Shown: positions 35,114-46,309 of the stretch, piece after piece
How the letters are laid out: every line of letters begins with the position of its first letter
Numbering within the stretch: the stretch's first letter is position 1
NCBI GenBank assembly: GCA_013115145.1
Contig: JAAPAO010000006.1
Location: 1-64,000, forward strand
Direction of reading: 5' to 3'
DNA: 64,000 nt
Origin: Perkinsus chesapeaki
Taxonomy: Eukaryota > Perkinsozoa > Perkinsida > Perkinsidae
Program-made: the position numbers and the translations under genes
Notes under the pieces: generated by a model
What the model was told of the DNA's origin: nothing
The model's input: only the letters and a program-made list of their open reading frames with translations
Database searches by the model: none

Positions 35114-36551
35114 GGTAGACCTGTGAAGGAAATACCAAGGCTACTGCGTATGTCGTGAAGCATGTCATCGCATCGATAACAGTTATCCCTGAGTACTACA
35201 TCGTTCCATTAACATCAGATGCTCTTCGTTTATTAGGACTATTGGTGATGCCCATAGTCCTATCTCCTTCTTCTACTGCCAAATGCCTATAAGAGGCACC
35301 TCTAGGATATACCATGATACTAGTTTAGTAGCAGTCAATCGGGGAGTCAGACAATAGACAGAGACTGTGATATTACAACAACAAAAGGGCTCAACAAGCA
35401 AGTGCTGGAAGCAAAGAGTAACCAGAATACATCATACACTACAACTCAATTCACAGTGCAACACCAATGGGAATAAGGACAGATAAGTAAGTTGACAGTG
35501 GACCCGGGTGAGGACGAATCTTGCCATCTTACCCTATCTTGAAACAGCGCAACTTAGTGATAGACTGCAACAGTCAAAACCCGAAACAGTCGAGTGGATC
35601 CGGTGAGCTACTCGGCATGATGAATTTGGAATGTTCTGCTGCCAAACTCTGCAAGCTCCCGCGTCCGTCGATGACCTACTGTATTCTTGGTGAGAAGTAT
35701 TACTGTCGAGCAGTGTAATCGATATCATACCGGTTGAGTTTCTGCTACTGCTAGCTTCACCCTAGTCTTCCTCATGCTACCTTCATTAAAAAGCACACCT
35801 CTGAGACCTGTCATATTCAGTAAGTCAGGGGTAGATGCTTCAAAGTGGTTCAATTAACCCAACAGTTTACCTGGCTGCTTCTGCCATTGTTGCTAGTCTT
35901 GAATATAGTAAAAAGGTCTAACAGTAGTAACCTGATTATTACCTGTAAGGACTGCTAACCCAGCTACCCCTACTCCCTTCGAATACAATAGTTTTGCGTC
36001 CATCTCTGTGAGTACTGCACCTAGGACTCGCTGTTAGGGCGAAGCCAACTCATTGGTCTCATCGGAAGCTATCAGAGCATCGGATTCGCTACCCAGACAC
36101 CTCGTCTATGGAGTGGAGGCGATTTCAAATATAAAAAAGATGATGAGGTTGAGTAAGACGTCTTAAAGGTTATATGTATGCATGTGCTTTGTGTGAGGTA
36201 CACAGAACAGCACGTTAAAAAGTGGAAGTCATGGATGGGCAACGACTATGCTAAATATACGTAGTATCATGTATGACAATGATTTATATAGAGGTATCCT
36301 TTCAGGCAAGATGAATTGATTGCGTGGCGCAGACCATTCGACGAGCTTTCCAAGGGTGGTTTGATCAATGTTAACAGCTTTATGAAGATAGTCAAAACTA
36401 AGGTACTGATATTTTCCCACTTCATTCGCTGACCATTACTGGATAGCTTATTCACTATCGATATCGTCATTGCGGCGCACCACTGTCCTTGTGTGTTACC
36501 TAGTTGCTAACCCTAGGCCTCCTTTGTTGTTTTGTAGTGATTTCTCAGGTT
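35114..36551. other. Gap: no confident gene
   Basis: Probably holds the 5' exons of the Q-rich gene (minus) and of the EF-hand gene (plus). Frames around 35520-35730 and 36229-36470 have no recognisable family. Confidence 0.35.
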
Positions 36552-37039
36552 GGTCGTTCAGTGCCTCAGAAGTCTTTGCACACATATGCTATGAAGCTTT
36601 GGCGAGAGTGAGTTATCAATTCCGTTGTATTGTCAGAGCGCTGCGCTGTAGATGGGATGAGGATCAGTCCAATTTTATCGACTTTGCAGAATTCATTCAC
36701 AACATGAAGTAAGCGGGCGTTCTAGATTTTAGATTATGTTTTTAGTCTTATTCGTGTAGGAACTTCGATGCTCATGTTTTGAAGACTACCTTGCGTGAGG
36801 ACACCAAAGCAGCCGACACTTTCGACACATACAAGAATCCGGACACTGGTAAATTAGATGACGAAGGTATATTCGAGATTATGGCGGCTAACAACTTCCT
36901 TGTCACTACCACTACAGATGCTGAGGTAATAGTTATATTAGCGCTCATGGCACGCGCCGTATAGGAAATATTGGCCATTGCTGGAGATGGCAAATCATTG
37001 TCTAAGGAAGAGTTTATTCAATGGATCAATGAGGATTGA
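36552..37039 (+). CDS. EF-hand calcium-binding protein (5' exon missing)
   Basis: Exons join in phase from about 36552 (VGRSVPQKSLHTYAMKLW) through introns of about 45, 49 and 39 nt to TGA at 37039. One canonical EF-hand loop is visible: WDEDQSNFIDFAEF, with Asp at 1 and 3, Ser at 5, Asp at 9 and Glu at 12. Two further helix-loop-helix units are degenerate (YKNPDTGKLDDEGIFEIMAA and AIAGDGKSLSKEEFIQWIN). The pattern of one good and two altered loops suits calmodulin-like or centrin-like proteins with few active sites. The initiator exon was not found, so the N-terminus is missing here. Confidence 0.7.
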
Positions 37040-37256
37040 TCGTTGAGGAACGTATTTATAGAGTATTATCATTTGTGCGCAAATGAAGGTGGAAGGCTGC
37101 TGTAATAGCGGCTCTCTATTATTATCACATGTGACGACATTTTTAATACTTCAAAACGCTGAAAGTGGCGCCTAGTGACCCATGTCCTCATCACATGTTG
37201 TGTTAGAGTGATTATACCATACCACCATCATAGGCATTCCTCTCCATAAGATAGTC

Positions 37257-38351
37257 ATGCCACTAGCTGGACGATCTGCAGTCAGCGTTGCAGTTGTCAC
37301 CGGAGTCCTCACCGCTATTACACTGGTAATATATTCTCATTGTTTTTGCCCCTCCGATCTTCATTTGAGATTAGGCTGTCCTAGCTATGAAACGTCGGTC
37401 AAGAGCTATACATGCTTCTTTAGTGGAGAAGCTATCTGTGGACGGAACAACTTTAATATCACGGGTATTGGACTGCCTCGCAATAGCACTATTCGATGAG
37501 CTATGGTCCCCATCTGTCGAGTGTTGGCTTGTATCAAAGGAGGTTGAGGTAAGAACTCGTACAAGGGCGAAGGGTCCCCAGTTGCTGCCTGCAGTCCCGT
37601 GCGCTTCCACAAGGCAAGGTGGATGAGTCCACTACGTTGTCAGTTGCCGAAAGGTAATACATTAATGTGATATTATATTGTAGTAGTGATGACACAGGGT
37701 TCACATCAGATTCCCTTCAATTAGAGATAGGCTTCTTTCGAGGCAGGCGAAAGTACTAGGGGATTTCAGGATCACAGAGAGATCACTGGAGCAAGCAGAA
37801 TCCTGGTGGAAACGAGAAGCTGAGGTTGGCGTATAATTTGGTCTTATCATTCCACTCTAACTAGAATTTTTCAGGAGAACAATATAGCGGCCAAGGCTGT
37901 TGTGGAAAAATTCACAACTATCGAACGGATGCTTGCCCAAGGCCCTAACCAATTAGTTCAGCCTCCTGAGTGTCTCTTTGAACAGGTATAGTCATCATTA
38001 CTTCCACTTTGTTTATATTCGATCAATTATAGGCTAATCTTGAGTACGGCGATGTGGAGGCTGTAAGCAAAGCGATTGGAGAGTATCACACCCATTTGCC
38101 TACACTTGAGGGATTTGACACAAAGTGCCCTCCCAGACTCGAGGATTTCGAAGCGCTCCTTCAAAAGAAACAAGAACCGCTTCCTCTAACCGTAAGAAAA
38201 TGCATTCTTCTCAGTTGTACTTAGTTGTGCCATGTTGCAGCTGCGTGCAAAGATTTCCACTTTGGTCAACTCTGGTAACAAGAATATTGAAGAGGATCTT
38301 AGAAAGCTTTTCGCTACCAGCAGCACCTCTAGTGTACGTCGTCGAATGTGA
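37257..38351 (+). CDS. Membrane-anchored coiled-coil protein, unknown
   Basis: From the ATG at 37257 the first exon encodes SVAVVTGVLTAITL, which splices over a 49-nt intron to VLAMKRRSRAIHA, an N-terminal membrane anchor. Later exons encode charged helices: ERSLEQAESWWKREAE, ENNIAAKAVVEKFTTIERML, EYGDVEAVSKAIGEYHTHLP, PRLEDFEALLQKKQEPL and NKNIEEDLRKLFATSS. Introns near 37840-37875, 37987-38030 and 38191-38259 are phase-consistent. The region 37450-37740 is less certain. The anchor plus coiled-coil layout recalls mitofilin/MIC60, but the signature is too weak to name it. Confidence 0.5.
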
Positions 38352-38469
38352 CAAAATTCATGATGATCTGATTGACATATTACGTAGTTTCCGGTAGAGT
38401 TTATTATCAGTTTCAGTAGCCTATATTGCTTGTCGTGTTTGAGAACCATCACATATACTCGGAGGTATC

Positions 38470-39113
38470 ATGGTCGTGACATCGCCTGTGAGAAGGAGAG
38501 TCCACGTCGAGGAGAGGAAAGTGCCTCCTCCAACGGATACCCGAATACCTGTTCAAGTTCCTGAAGTGGTTAATGTAGATATGGAGGGAACTCATATGGC
38601 GACAAGTAAGATTGTCAGGGGAGTATATAAACCGCATTAGGCATCGCAGTTTCTGCTACCGACACGGCTGAGATCGTTCTATCTAAGGGCTTCCAAGCCT
38701 TAGCGGATATCATAACAGAGCAGCACTCTGAACTAGTTAAATGTGGTCTACTATCGGGTGGTGACGCATTCTCACTGAGAGCCTATAAAGGTGATATCGG
38801 TCATAACCACTAAATATCCATGGAAGGTTTCTATATCAGATAGAATAGAGGATATAAGTCCTTCTGCAGCGAAGGCGTGTATCGAAACAGCAGTAAAACA
38901 GTTATCGGAAGTAATTTGTGGAATACATATTTTCCCTACGAGTGAGATTGGTTATAGATACAACCGTTGCTGAGAGAGTATTGCATGCTGGTAAGAGCAA
39001 ATCCTGCGTACCTGGGGGCAAGTAGTAGTGTTCCGACAAATTGTTAACAGAAAAACTGTTATTCTCAGGGGATGTCGTGCCAAGCAGATTCAGTGGTGAG
39101 AAACACCAAGTAA
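38470..39113 (+). CDS. Hypothetical helical protein
   Basis: ATG at 38470 begins MVVTSPVRRRVHVEERKVPP. Exons join in phase over introns of about 34, 48, 47 and 61 nt: SIAVSATDTAEIVLSKGFQA, LADIITEQHSELVKCGLLSG, DRIEDISPSAAKACIETAVK, IQPLLREYCML and KNCYSQGMSC, to TAA at 39113. The protein has a basic, proline-containing leader and a helical body. No family recognised. The next gene starts only 29 bases later on the same strand; the two could be parts of one gene if the stop is spliced out. Confidence 0.5.
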
Positions 39114-39142
39114 TATTGACTCGGGGGGATGCTGTGTGAGAC

Positions 39143-41822
39143 ATGTCTGTCACAAACTGGAAGGTTAATGATGGAAAGGAAGAGCAGGATAATATCGCTC
39201 ACAACACTCAATCGGCCACAGAATGGATCCCAGTGCTGGGCATGCATCCTTTAACAGTATAGTTGAACGTTCATCAGTACAACACTACATCCTCCGATAG
39301 GCACACTCGCTGCACAGCCTCCTTATCTCGATGGCAACAGATCCACTCTCACTAAGACAGTACATTAAACAACTCATCTGCATTGTAAGGCCCTACTCCG
39401 ATCAGTGCGGTATATGTCTTGATAGGACCGACAAGCACAGCTTGGAGAGCATCCTGACCCATCAACATCAACTACTATCGTTCTCCGATGTGATGGCCAG
39501 TTACTAGTGAAGCCAACTATCGAGTATATCGCATATGCAACGTAAGGCCTAATTTGCAGAAAGGCAGAAGGTGAGGCTGAGATAGATACCAAGCCCTCAG
39601 CCCGTCAACATGTGTTAACATGCCATGCCGAATTCAGTCCCAGTCTGCAGCACTAAATAAGCTAGTCACTTATTGGCCAATGGTATACATTGATACACTT
39701 AACATCGAAGAGGTTTAATTTTAAAGGCCGAGCAACCAATGAGAACCCTCTCACAAGCCATACACATTGCCATACAGCAGCATAGGAAGGTCGTAGTCAT
39801 AACGCGAGACATGGTTCTAGATGCTAAGGATCCTCCAATAATCATACAAGATAATAACGCAGAAATAACTCTCGTTGGGAAGTCTTCCAAGTAGTATTTG
39901 TAATTCGGGTAAACCCCCTAATCAGATTGGCAAATTCCTTTAATAGATTTAACCAGCCCACCGATACTTTAGAATCCCTCCTACATGAGCATGACACCAC
40001 CAATACCGGTATAGCCATTACCCTTACCCGATCGCCCCAAAACCATTTACCAGATGGACCGAGCGAATCGGCTGTCGTGATCCGCCACGCAGGAGGGAAA
40101 CAGGTCTTTGTTATAAAAGGCCGAAATATTGCAGTAGCTCTATCACCGGTTGAGCCACAGCAGTAGTGCTCAGGTGAAGCTTGTGAATCTTGATATACGT
40201 TCTCGAAAGGGCTTAACTTCGCATGAAGACGAAGACGGAAAACCTCTGAGGAGGAGGTCGTTGACAGGTCCCGACGAAATGAGGGGTACGCATACTGGTA
40301 GATAGGTTGAATTACAAAGACAGGCGTAGATAAAGTATTCAGTGGAGTTGAATCGGCGATAGTTTCTGGCGGGTCCCATAGTGCAATAGAGATTGGAAAC
40401 AGTAGCATATGTGACATACATAACTGTAAAAGTCTCTCCAGTGCATATGAAAGTATGAGTGTAGTTCAGGTTGCATTTCCTGTTTCACGGGTCATGGTAT
40501 CTCGGCGTCCCATGTGAGCCGGCTGAAAATTGGCAAGTCGATCGTTCAAAACTGCTCTATGGTGGCAATAAGAGCTGAACACGACGCTGGTGATTCCTAA
40601 CCATCTCTACTCGATATCGCATCGATTCTTCAGCGGTATATATCTCATCAACTACCATCCAACAATGCGGTGAAGGTATGTTTGGATTAGTTAAAGCGAC
40701 GATCGAAGTTCAAAATACAGTGCTGCGGCACTTAGCAGGTAGATACTTCCCTACTGTTGGGCTTTCCATTGAACACTGCAGGTCCGGCGTTATCCGTGAT
40801 GGGCGCGGCTGTCGCTCGCGGTGAATGTATTAACGCGAGTGACTGTTGCGAAGAAACTAATGGCATCGGGGCAGCAGTAAGGATGGAATACACATGAGTA
40901 TGGTTATACTCGTTGACAGCGCCCTTTCCCTAGATAATGGCACGAGAGGCATCAAAGCTTGTGCTAACTTCAGTGGAAGTGTTGTCTAACCGAGCCTCTG
41001 GAATCCATGTGGTTGACCACGTATGACGCAGTTAGTCATATTACGGAGTGGTTATCACTGCTAGATAGGCCCGGTGTAGAATACGGCATAGCCGTATTGA
41101 GAGCAATGCCAAATCTGGCATAGTTGTGAGTGGCTCAGTATCTGACGGCTCAGAAGGTTCGCGAGATGCGAAATCGAAATGGTAAAAGGTCATTATCAGG
41201 TATCAACGGCAATGAGGAACGAAGTATGCTGCTGGATACAATTGTAGAAAACCCTCGTTGTCGCCAAGTGGAAAGGACACTTTTCAGATTCACCAGAACG
41301 GCTCGTGTGGGATAGAACTCTTGCATTGCATCGAGGTCGATATTGCTAGATGCAGTGTAAAGGGACTTCACAAGATAAAAGTGGTTGCACTACTTTCCTC
41401 CTAGGTATCCGGTCATGGCAGACGAAACGTAGTCTCACATGATCCATCATCACGTCTCGTGAACATGGATACTCGTGATGCAGTAGCACTTAGTATTTCA
41501 ATAACTAACAAAATTGCACCAATTAGGCACAGAACAAGCCGTATCAGCATCTTGCTACGTACGATCACTCTCATCAAGGAAGGGCATCGATAGATTCGTC
41601 AGTGAAGTTTAATACCACCCCTGAAGGGTAATCTTCACGATATTGTTCTCCATAACATTCGTCGCGCTGATATTCTCCCAGGCCTACAGGACATCCTCAG
41701 GTTTCCCGGAGAGACTCTAAAAGTATCTCCAGTCGCCTATTCGGTAAGAATTGGCTGTCTTGTACTCGATATTGTCGGTGTCACTTTAGGCGTATTCAAA
41801 AAGAAAACATAGCTCTAGTTAA
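39143..41822 (+). CDS. Right-handed parallel beta-helix protein
   Basis: Starts MSVTNWKVNDGKEEQ at 39143 and ends SKRKHSSS at 41822, with many introns (41-54 nt where resolved). After a helical N-terminal part comes a long series of beta-helix rungs: MRTLSQAIHIAIQQHRKVVV, PPIIIQDNNAEITLVG, KQVFVIKGRNIAVKLVNLDI, VESAIVSGGSHSAIEIGNSS, CFTGHGISASHVSRLKIGKS, IVQNCSMVAIRAEHDA, AVYISSTTIQQCGEGMFGLV, GSCGIELLHCIEVDIARCSV and NLHDIVLHNIRRADILPGL. The AI-x-x-A start, short beta strands and repeated N/G-C turns are those of PbH1-repeat proteins. An FBXO11-like ubiquitin adaptor is one possibility; no F-box was confirmed. Splicing at 40860-41140 is not fully resolved. Confidence 0.65.
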
Positions 41823-42098
41823 CGTGCACGTGACATCGATGTTGCACTATGTAAATTATATAATGATGTTGAGGCATTTAGAGTTTTGTTTTACATCAAT
41901 CAGGACGATTCTCTTCTCAAAGTTATTACTCTCGTATGATCAATACTAATCTAAATAAGCTCCTCAGCAACTTCTTCACTCAAAACACGACTATTCCTGT
42001 AGAATCCATCAACCCGTTGGAGACAGTTTTTGTGTACGTTTCTTAGCTACCGACATTGATCTACCGTTCTGACGTCGATCACTGCCCCGTACACTACA

Positions 42099-43721
42099 AT
42101 GAGAATCGAATCTCTCCTCATCGTCGCAGCCAGCTTCCTTGGACTGACTAGTGCCCAGCTAGCAGGAGATAATGGTATGTTTGGCTCTCCTGTGACGTTA
42201 GTATCTTCGAGAGATGTTGAATCTGTCTTGAAGGAGGACTCTTCTGACTCATTATCGGTCCCCGACTGGTTTGATTCCACCGTAGCTAAGATCAAGTCAT
42301 GGGCTGATTCCGAGCTTAAGAAGATTGCTTGGGATTTGGTGGATGACCTTGGACATGACATTAAAGGAGAGGATATGTATTGGAACTTCGTCCCGAGGCA
42401 CGTAGCTACATTAAGTCACTCCTCGGAGCAGAGACAAGAATTCGAAGGCCGTTGCTTCAAGTCGGTTAAGATTCACTCGTACCCCGAAGAGGATGGTTCG
42501 CTCACTATAGAGGCCACCTACAAGCATCCTACATCTCCCATGTGTGCCGAGTATCTCATACTTGGTAACTCGGCGGACTTTGATATGCAATATCGCTTCT
42601 TTCACGGCACCGAAACCTACAAGTGGACGTCGGGGTCGGGTAAGGTGTACATCTTCGATCTCCGCACCTCTTTCTCTTCCGCCGTTGAAGGCATAATCAA
42701 GACCGCTGACTTCATGTTCAGCCATGACGTGTTCGAGTTCTTGAAGCGTTTCCCTGAGCTTACTTTCGACAAGAGAGCTGACCCGGGTATTCCGGACATC
42801 AAGGAGGATGATATCCATCCTGGCGATGCTGTACTTGTTACCTACATGGTCGGTAGCAGTGCATCTATCATGTGGGTCAGTGGTTCGGTTGCCAGCCACA
42901 GTGTTATATTCCTCCGTGACCCCGGAACTGGCATACTGCACGCCGTCGAGGCCAGTGCTCAAGGTATTCATAAGATGACCTTCGAAGAGTTTCTGAAAGA
43001 AGACGCTGGCTGGTACAATAACGCCGTTCTGGTTCCCCTCAAGGAAGAACAACGTGCCAAGTTCGATAACGATGCGGCTTGGAAAAAGTTCGTTACTGAC
43101 TTTGAGGGCAACGATTATGGTTACAACAACTTGGTATTCTCTGCTATTGATAGCATGGATGGGAACTATCCGTGCCTTCCCATGGACGACTATCAAACTT
43201 GCCTCAGCTGGGAGTTCGTTGAAGTTCTATGCGGCCTCCTCGATAGAGTGTCTCCTGAGATGGCCAACTTACTGTTCCTTCAGGGTTATAACCACAGAAT
43301 TGGCACAACCGGGTTAAATATGACTGAGATTGTTAAGGTCACTGAGCTTATGTATCCTGGCCTCTCTGGAGTCCTACCTGCCCTCCCCGAAGAGGATCAA
43401 TGGGAGTATCCTATCCACCATGACGGCAAACCAACCACGGGTCCTTCCCGTGTCTGCAGTGCGTTGGTATGTGAAATGCTCCGTGCTGGTGGTATCTTTG
43501 GTGACCATGAAGTTTCTTGCACAGAGTTCACTCCTTGGGATATCTACAGTATGGATATCTTCACTACACCGACTTATCAACTTAAGGGTGATTATGCAAT
43601 TGACCTTTCTAAGCCGGAGCCTCTTCACCTAGGTCAGAAGTCCATTACTGACCATATGGCCGAGTCGTGCAGGACCCAGATCACCGCAGACTCTTATTAC
43701 GAAAGAGCTCCTCACTGCTAG
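42099..43721 (+). CDS. Secreted papain-like-fold protein, tandem copy 1
   Basis: A single-exon gene of 540 residues, unusual in this intron-rich window. The N-terminus (MRIESLLIVAASFLGL, then TSA) is a signal peptide. A middle block HPGDAVLVTYMVGSSASIMW then ASHSVIFLRDP and GWYNNAVLVPLKEEQRAKFD resembles NlpC/P60- or YiiX-like papain folds, with a candidate catalytic His in SHSVIF. A later block GPSRVCSALVCEMLRAGGIF holds a candidate catalytic Cys. His before Cys would mean a circularly permuted fold. Function is inferred: secreted hydrolase or transferase, or an inactive relative. The C-terminus is shared almost exactly with the next gene. Confidence 0.8.
   Translation: MRIESLLIVAASFLGLTSAQLAGDNGMFGSPVTLVSSRDVESVLKEDSSDSLSVPDWFDSTVAKIKSWADSELKKIAWDLVDDLGHDIKGEDMYWNFVPRHVATLSHSSEQRQEFEGRCFKSVKIHSYPEEDGSLTIEATYKHPTSPMCAEYLILGNSADFDMQYRFFHGTETYKWTSGSGKVYIFDLRTSFSSAVEGIIKTADFMFSHDVFEFLKRFPELTFDKRADPGIPDIKEDDIHPGDAVLVTYMVGSSASIMWVSGSVASHSVIFLRDPGTGILHAVEASAQGIHKMTFEEFLKEDAGWYNNAVLVPLKEEQRAKFDNDAAWKKFVTDFEGNDYGYNNLVFSAIDSMDGNYPCLPMDDYQTCLSWEFVEVLCGLLDRVSPEMANLLFLQGYNHRIGTTGLNMTEIVKVTELMYPGLSGVLPALPEEDQWEYPIHHDGKPTTGPSRVCSALVCEMLRAGGIFGDHEVSCTEFTPWDIYSMDIFTTPTYQLKGDYAIDLSKPEPLHLGQKSITDHMAESCRTQITADSYYERAPHC
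43440..43664 (+). repeat. 225-bp tract identical to 45872-46096
   Basis: Within copy 1 of the secreted paralogue pair, 225 bases are identical to copy 2 including third codon positions, while most upstream sequence has diverged. This is the pattern of gene conversion. A second near-identical tract lies at about 43003-43122 versus 45434-45553. Confidence 0.9.
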
Positions 43722-44449
43722 TCTCCTATGATTTGTCTATTCCTGGTACTTTGGTCACAATTTATTTAGTCATATCATTGATGTGTCCACCTTGGCCACC
43801 GTGTGGTATTTTGGCACCGCTCTTTACATGCTTCGCAGCTTAGTTTGCATTTAATACATCGTGGAGCTATGTGGATAAAACCACGTTCAGTGATACCCAA
43901 CGATTGACTTAAGTGTTTACTCCTCTGTGCCCTTGTTCGTGTTCCAGTTTCACACGGGTCTCATTCAAGTTGAAATGCGAAGAGGTAATAGCATTCAGTA
44001 AAATATGTGATACAGCTTCGTAGCAGGGTGAATGCACTCTTCAAAGGCACTAAGCGGAGTTTCCATGGCAACTGTATTAGCTCGCTCCTAGGATGGTTTG
44101 GCGCGGAATAGGACCCGAGGACATCGCCCGTAGGGCGACACTAATTTCGTAGGGCGGGTTACACCAACAAATCCGATACTGGAAGTGTGAGAGGTCCTCT
44201 GGCAAACTTCGGTAATAAAACTGCTGACAGTGCCAGTCACTTGTGGGAAGAGATGTATTCTCTGGCGGCCGCTACCCACCACCCAAAAGCGTCGCATCCG
44301 CGCGCTATGTACATGCGTGCAAGAATTTCAGCCATAATAGAAAGGCCTATCGAGAAGGATTTAGGCTTCTGCGAGTGGGGCTGGTTGGGGATGTTCCCTT
44401 TTTAGTTTCCTTCTCTCATATTTCGAACATCGTTCCTCTGTAACTTACT
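43722..44449. other. Gap: spacer between the secreted paralogues
   Basis: 728 bases with no supported gene. A compact inverted repeat CGCCC-GTA-GGGCG lies near 44125-44137. It probably holds the 3' flank of copy 1 and promoter of copy 2. Confidence 0.5.
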
Positions 44450-46153
44450 ATGAAGGTTCCTGCACTTGCTATTGCTGCTACCGCAGTCGGTTTCTTCCAG
44501 CCGGCTGTGGCGCGTTTATTAGGCGACAACACCGATCCCGCCAATTCCGCTATATTCACTTCTAAAAGCCTCGAGGAGGCTCTATCTAAGCCTCGACCTT
44601 CCCCCCAGGTCGTTCTTGCTTCTATGGGCTCGGGCTATGCCAGCCCTGAAGCCGCCCAGCCCGAGCTGGCCATGGGGTCCAGCGGCTCTGCCGTCACTGA
44701 TTGGCTTGCCGAGTTCATCGAATCCATCAAGTCATGGGCTGGTTCCGAGCTGATGAGTGCTGCCTCTAAGATCGTTGATACTCTCGGGGATAAAGTCGAA
44801 GGTGCTGATATGTACTTCAACTTCATTCCGAGACATGTTGCTACCTTGGAGCATGATGGCCAGTGGCACAACTATAAGGGCCGCTGTTTCGAGAACATTA
44901 AGGTGCGCTCGACTCGTCAAAGTGACGGCAGCTTCTTACTTGAGGCCGACTATCGGGACGCCAAATCATGGACATGCGCTGAGTACGTTCTTTACGGTAA
45001 CTCGGCCGACTTTCACATGCAATATAAGTTTGTCCGCGGTACGGAAACCTACAAATGGAAGGCTGACAGCGGCAAGGTGTACGTATTTGATCTTAGCACC
45101 TCGCTTGCTAACGCTGCCAAGGGCATCGTAAAGACCGCCGACTTCCTCCTCGGTCGTGATGTCTTTGAGTTCCTCGAGCACTTCAATCGTCTGACCTTCC
45201 CGAAGCGTGCCAGTCCTGGTACTTCTGAGATCTCGAAAGAAAATGTTCATCCCGGTGATGCCGTTCTTGTCACCAACCTCCAGGGTCAGAGTGCTGCTAT
45301 CATGTGGGGATCTGGATCTGCGTCCAGTCATTCTCTTATCTTCCTCCGCGAGCCCGAGACTCAGGAGCTTTATGCTGTTGAGAGCTGGGCGGGTGGCGTT
45401 CGAAGATTGACCTTCGAAGAGTTCCTCAAGGATGATGCTGGCTGGTACAATAACGCCGTTCTGGTTCCCCTCAAGGAAGAAGAACGTGCCAAGTTCGATA
45501 ACGATGCGGCTTGGAAAAAGTTCGTTACTGACTTCGAGGGCAACGATTATGGTTTTGGCAACTTCCTGTTCGGCTGGTTAGATACTCTCGACGGAAACTT
45601 CCCATGCTTGCCCATGGACGGTTATCAGACTTGTCTCACTTGGGAGTTCGCTGAGCTTCTCTTCGGCCTCGTTGAGCGAGTCAAGCCTGACATGGCACAG
45701 TTACTCTTCTTAGAAGCTTTCAACCATCGTTTGGACACAGCTAATCTCGGTTTATCCGACATTGTTAAGGTCGCTGATTCTAAGTTGGAGGGAGGTGCCG
45801 GTATGATTCTCGCCATACCGGAGAATGACGAGTGGACTTACCACTTCAACCGTAATGGAAAGCCTACTGTTGGTCCTTCCCGTGTCTGCAGTGCGTTGGT
45901 ATGTGAAATGCTCCGTGCTGGTGGTATCTTTGGTGACCATGAAGTTTCTTGCACAGAGTTCACTCCTTGGGATATCTACAGTATGGATATCTTCACTACA
46001 CCGACTTATCAACTTAAGGGTGATTATGCAATTGACCTTTCTAAGCCGGAGCCTCTTCACCTAGGTCAGAAGTCCATTACTGACCATATGGCCGAGACGT
46101 GCAGGACTGAGATCACTGCTGATTCTTATTATAATAGAGCCCCTCATTGTTAA
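44450..46153 (+). CDS. Secreted papain-like-fold protein, tandem copy 2
   Basis: Single-exon paralogue of the gene at 42099, 567 residues. The signal peptide reads MKVPALAIAATAVGFF then QPAVA. It is longer by an insert after the signal (about residues 30-75). Shared blocks include NVHPGDAVLVTNLQGQSAAI, ASSHSLIFLREPETQELYAV, GWYNNAVLVPLKEEERAKFD, NFPCLPMDGYQTCLTWEFAE and GPSRVCSALVCEMLRAGGIF. Candidate His (SSHSLIF) and Cys (SRVCSAL) are conserved. The product is Cys-containing and ends in RAPHC in both copies, hinting at a C-terminal disulfide. Codon use is richer in G/C-ending codons than in many neighbours, which may mean high expression. Confidence 0.8.
   Translation: MKVPALAIAATAVGFFQPAVARLLGDNTDPANSAIFTSKSLEEALSKPRPSPQVVLASMGSGYASPEAAQPELAMGSSGSAVTDWLAEFIESIKSWAGSELMSAASKIVDTLGDKVEGADMYFNFIPRHVATLEHDGQWHNYKGRCFENIKVRSTRQSDGSFLLEADYRDAKSWTCAEYVLYGNSADFHMQYKFVRGTETYKWKADSGKVYVFDLSTSLANAAKGIVKTADFLLGRDVFEFLEHFNRLTFPKRASPGTSEISKENVHPGDAVLVTNLQGQSAAIMWGSGSASSHSLIFLREPETQELYAVESWAGGVRRLTFEEFLKDDAGWYNNAVLVPLKEEERAKFDNDAAWKKFVTDFEGNDYGFGNFLFGWLDTLDGNFPCLPMDGYQTCLTWEFAELLFGLVERVKPDMAQLLFLEAFNHRLDTANLGLSDIVKVADSKLEGGAGMILAIPENDEWTYHFNRNGKPTVGPSRVCSALVCEMLRAGGIFGDHEVSCTEFTPWDIYSMDIFTTPTYQLKGDYAIDLSKPEPLHLGQKSITDHMAETCRTEITADSYYNRAPHC
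45872..46096 (+). repeat. 225-bp tract identical to 43440-43664
   Basis: Partner of the tract in the upstream paralogue; identical base for base, ending just before the codons where the copies differ again (GAGTCG versus GAGACG). Confidence 0.9.
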
Positions 46154-46309
46154 TATAGCTAATCCATTATAAGTATAGTACCAACGGTGCTATTCAGTTC
46201 CTAGTTGTCAACCTATGGACTAGGTCCATCACATCGTATGTGTAGTAATCTTCTTATCTACCTTATCCGTGCTACTCAAGTAGTAGTTCCTTGTCTCCTC
46301 ATCTTATAG

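Noticed and set aside
41081-41099. Palindrome AATACGGC-ATA-GCCGTATT
   Set aside because: It falls in coding sequence of the beta-helix gene and is readable as ordinary codons, so it was not counted with the spacer palindromes.
42411-43196. Long minus-strand frame antisense to the first secreted paralogue
   Set aside because: It mirrors the codon structure of the real gene on the plus strand, a usual shadow frame, and shows no family or splice support.
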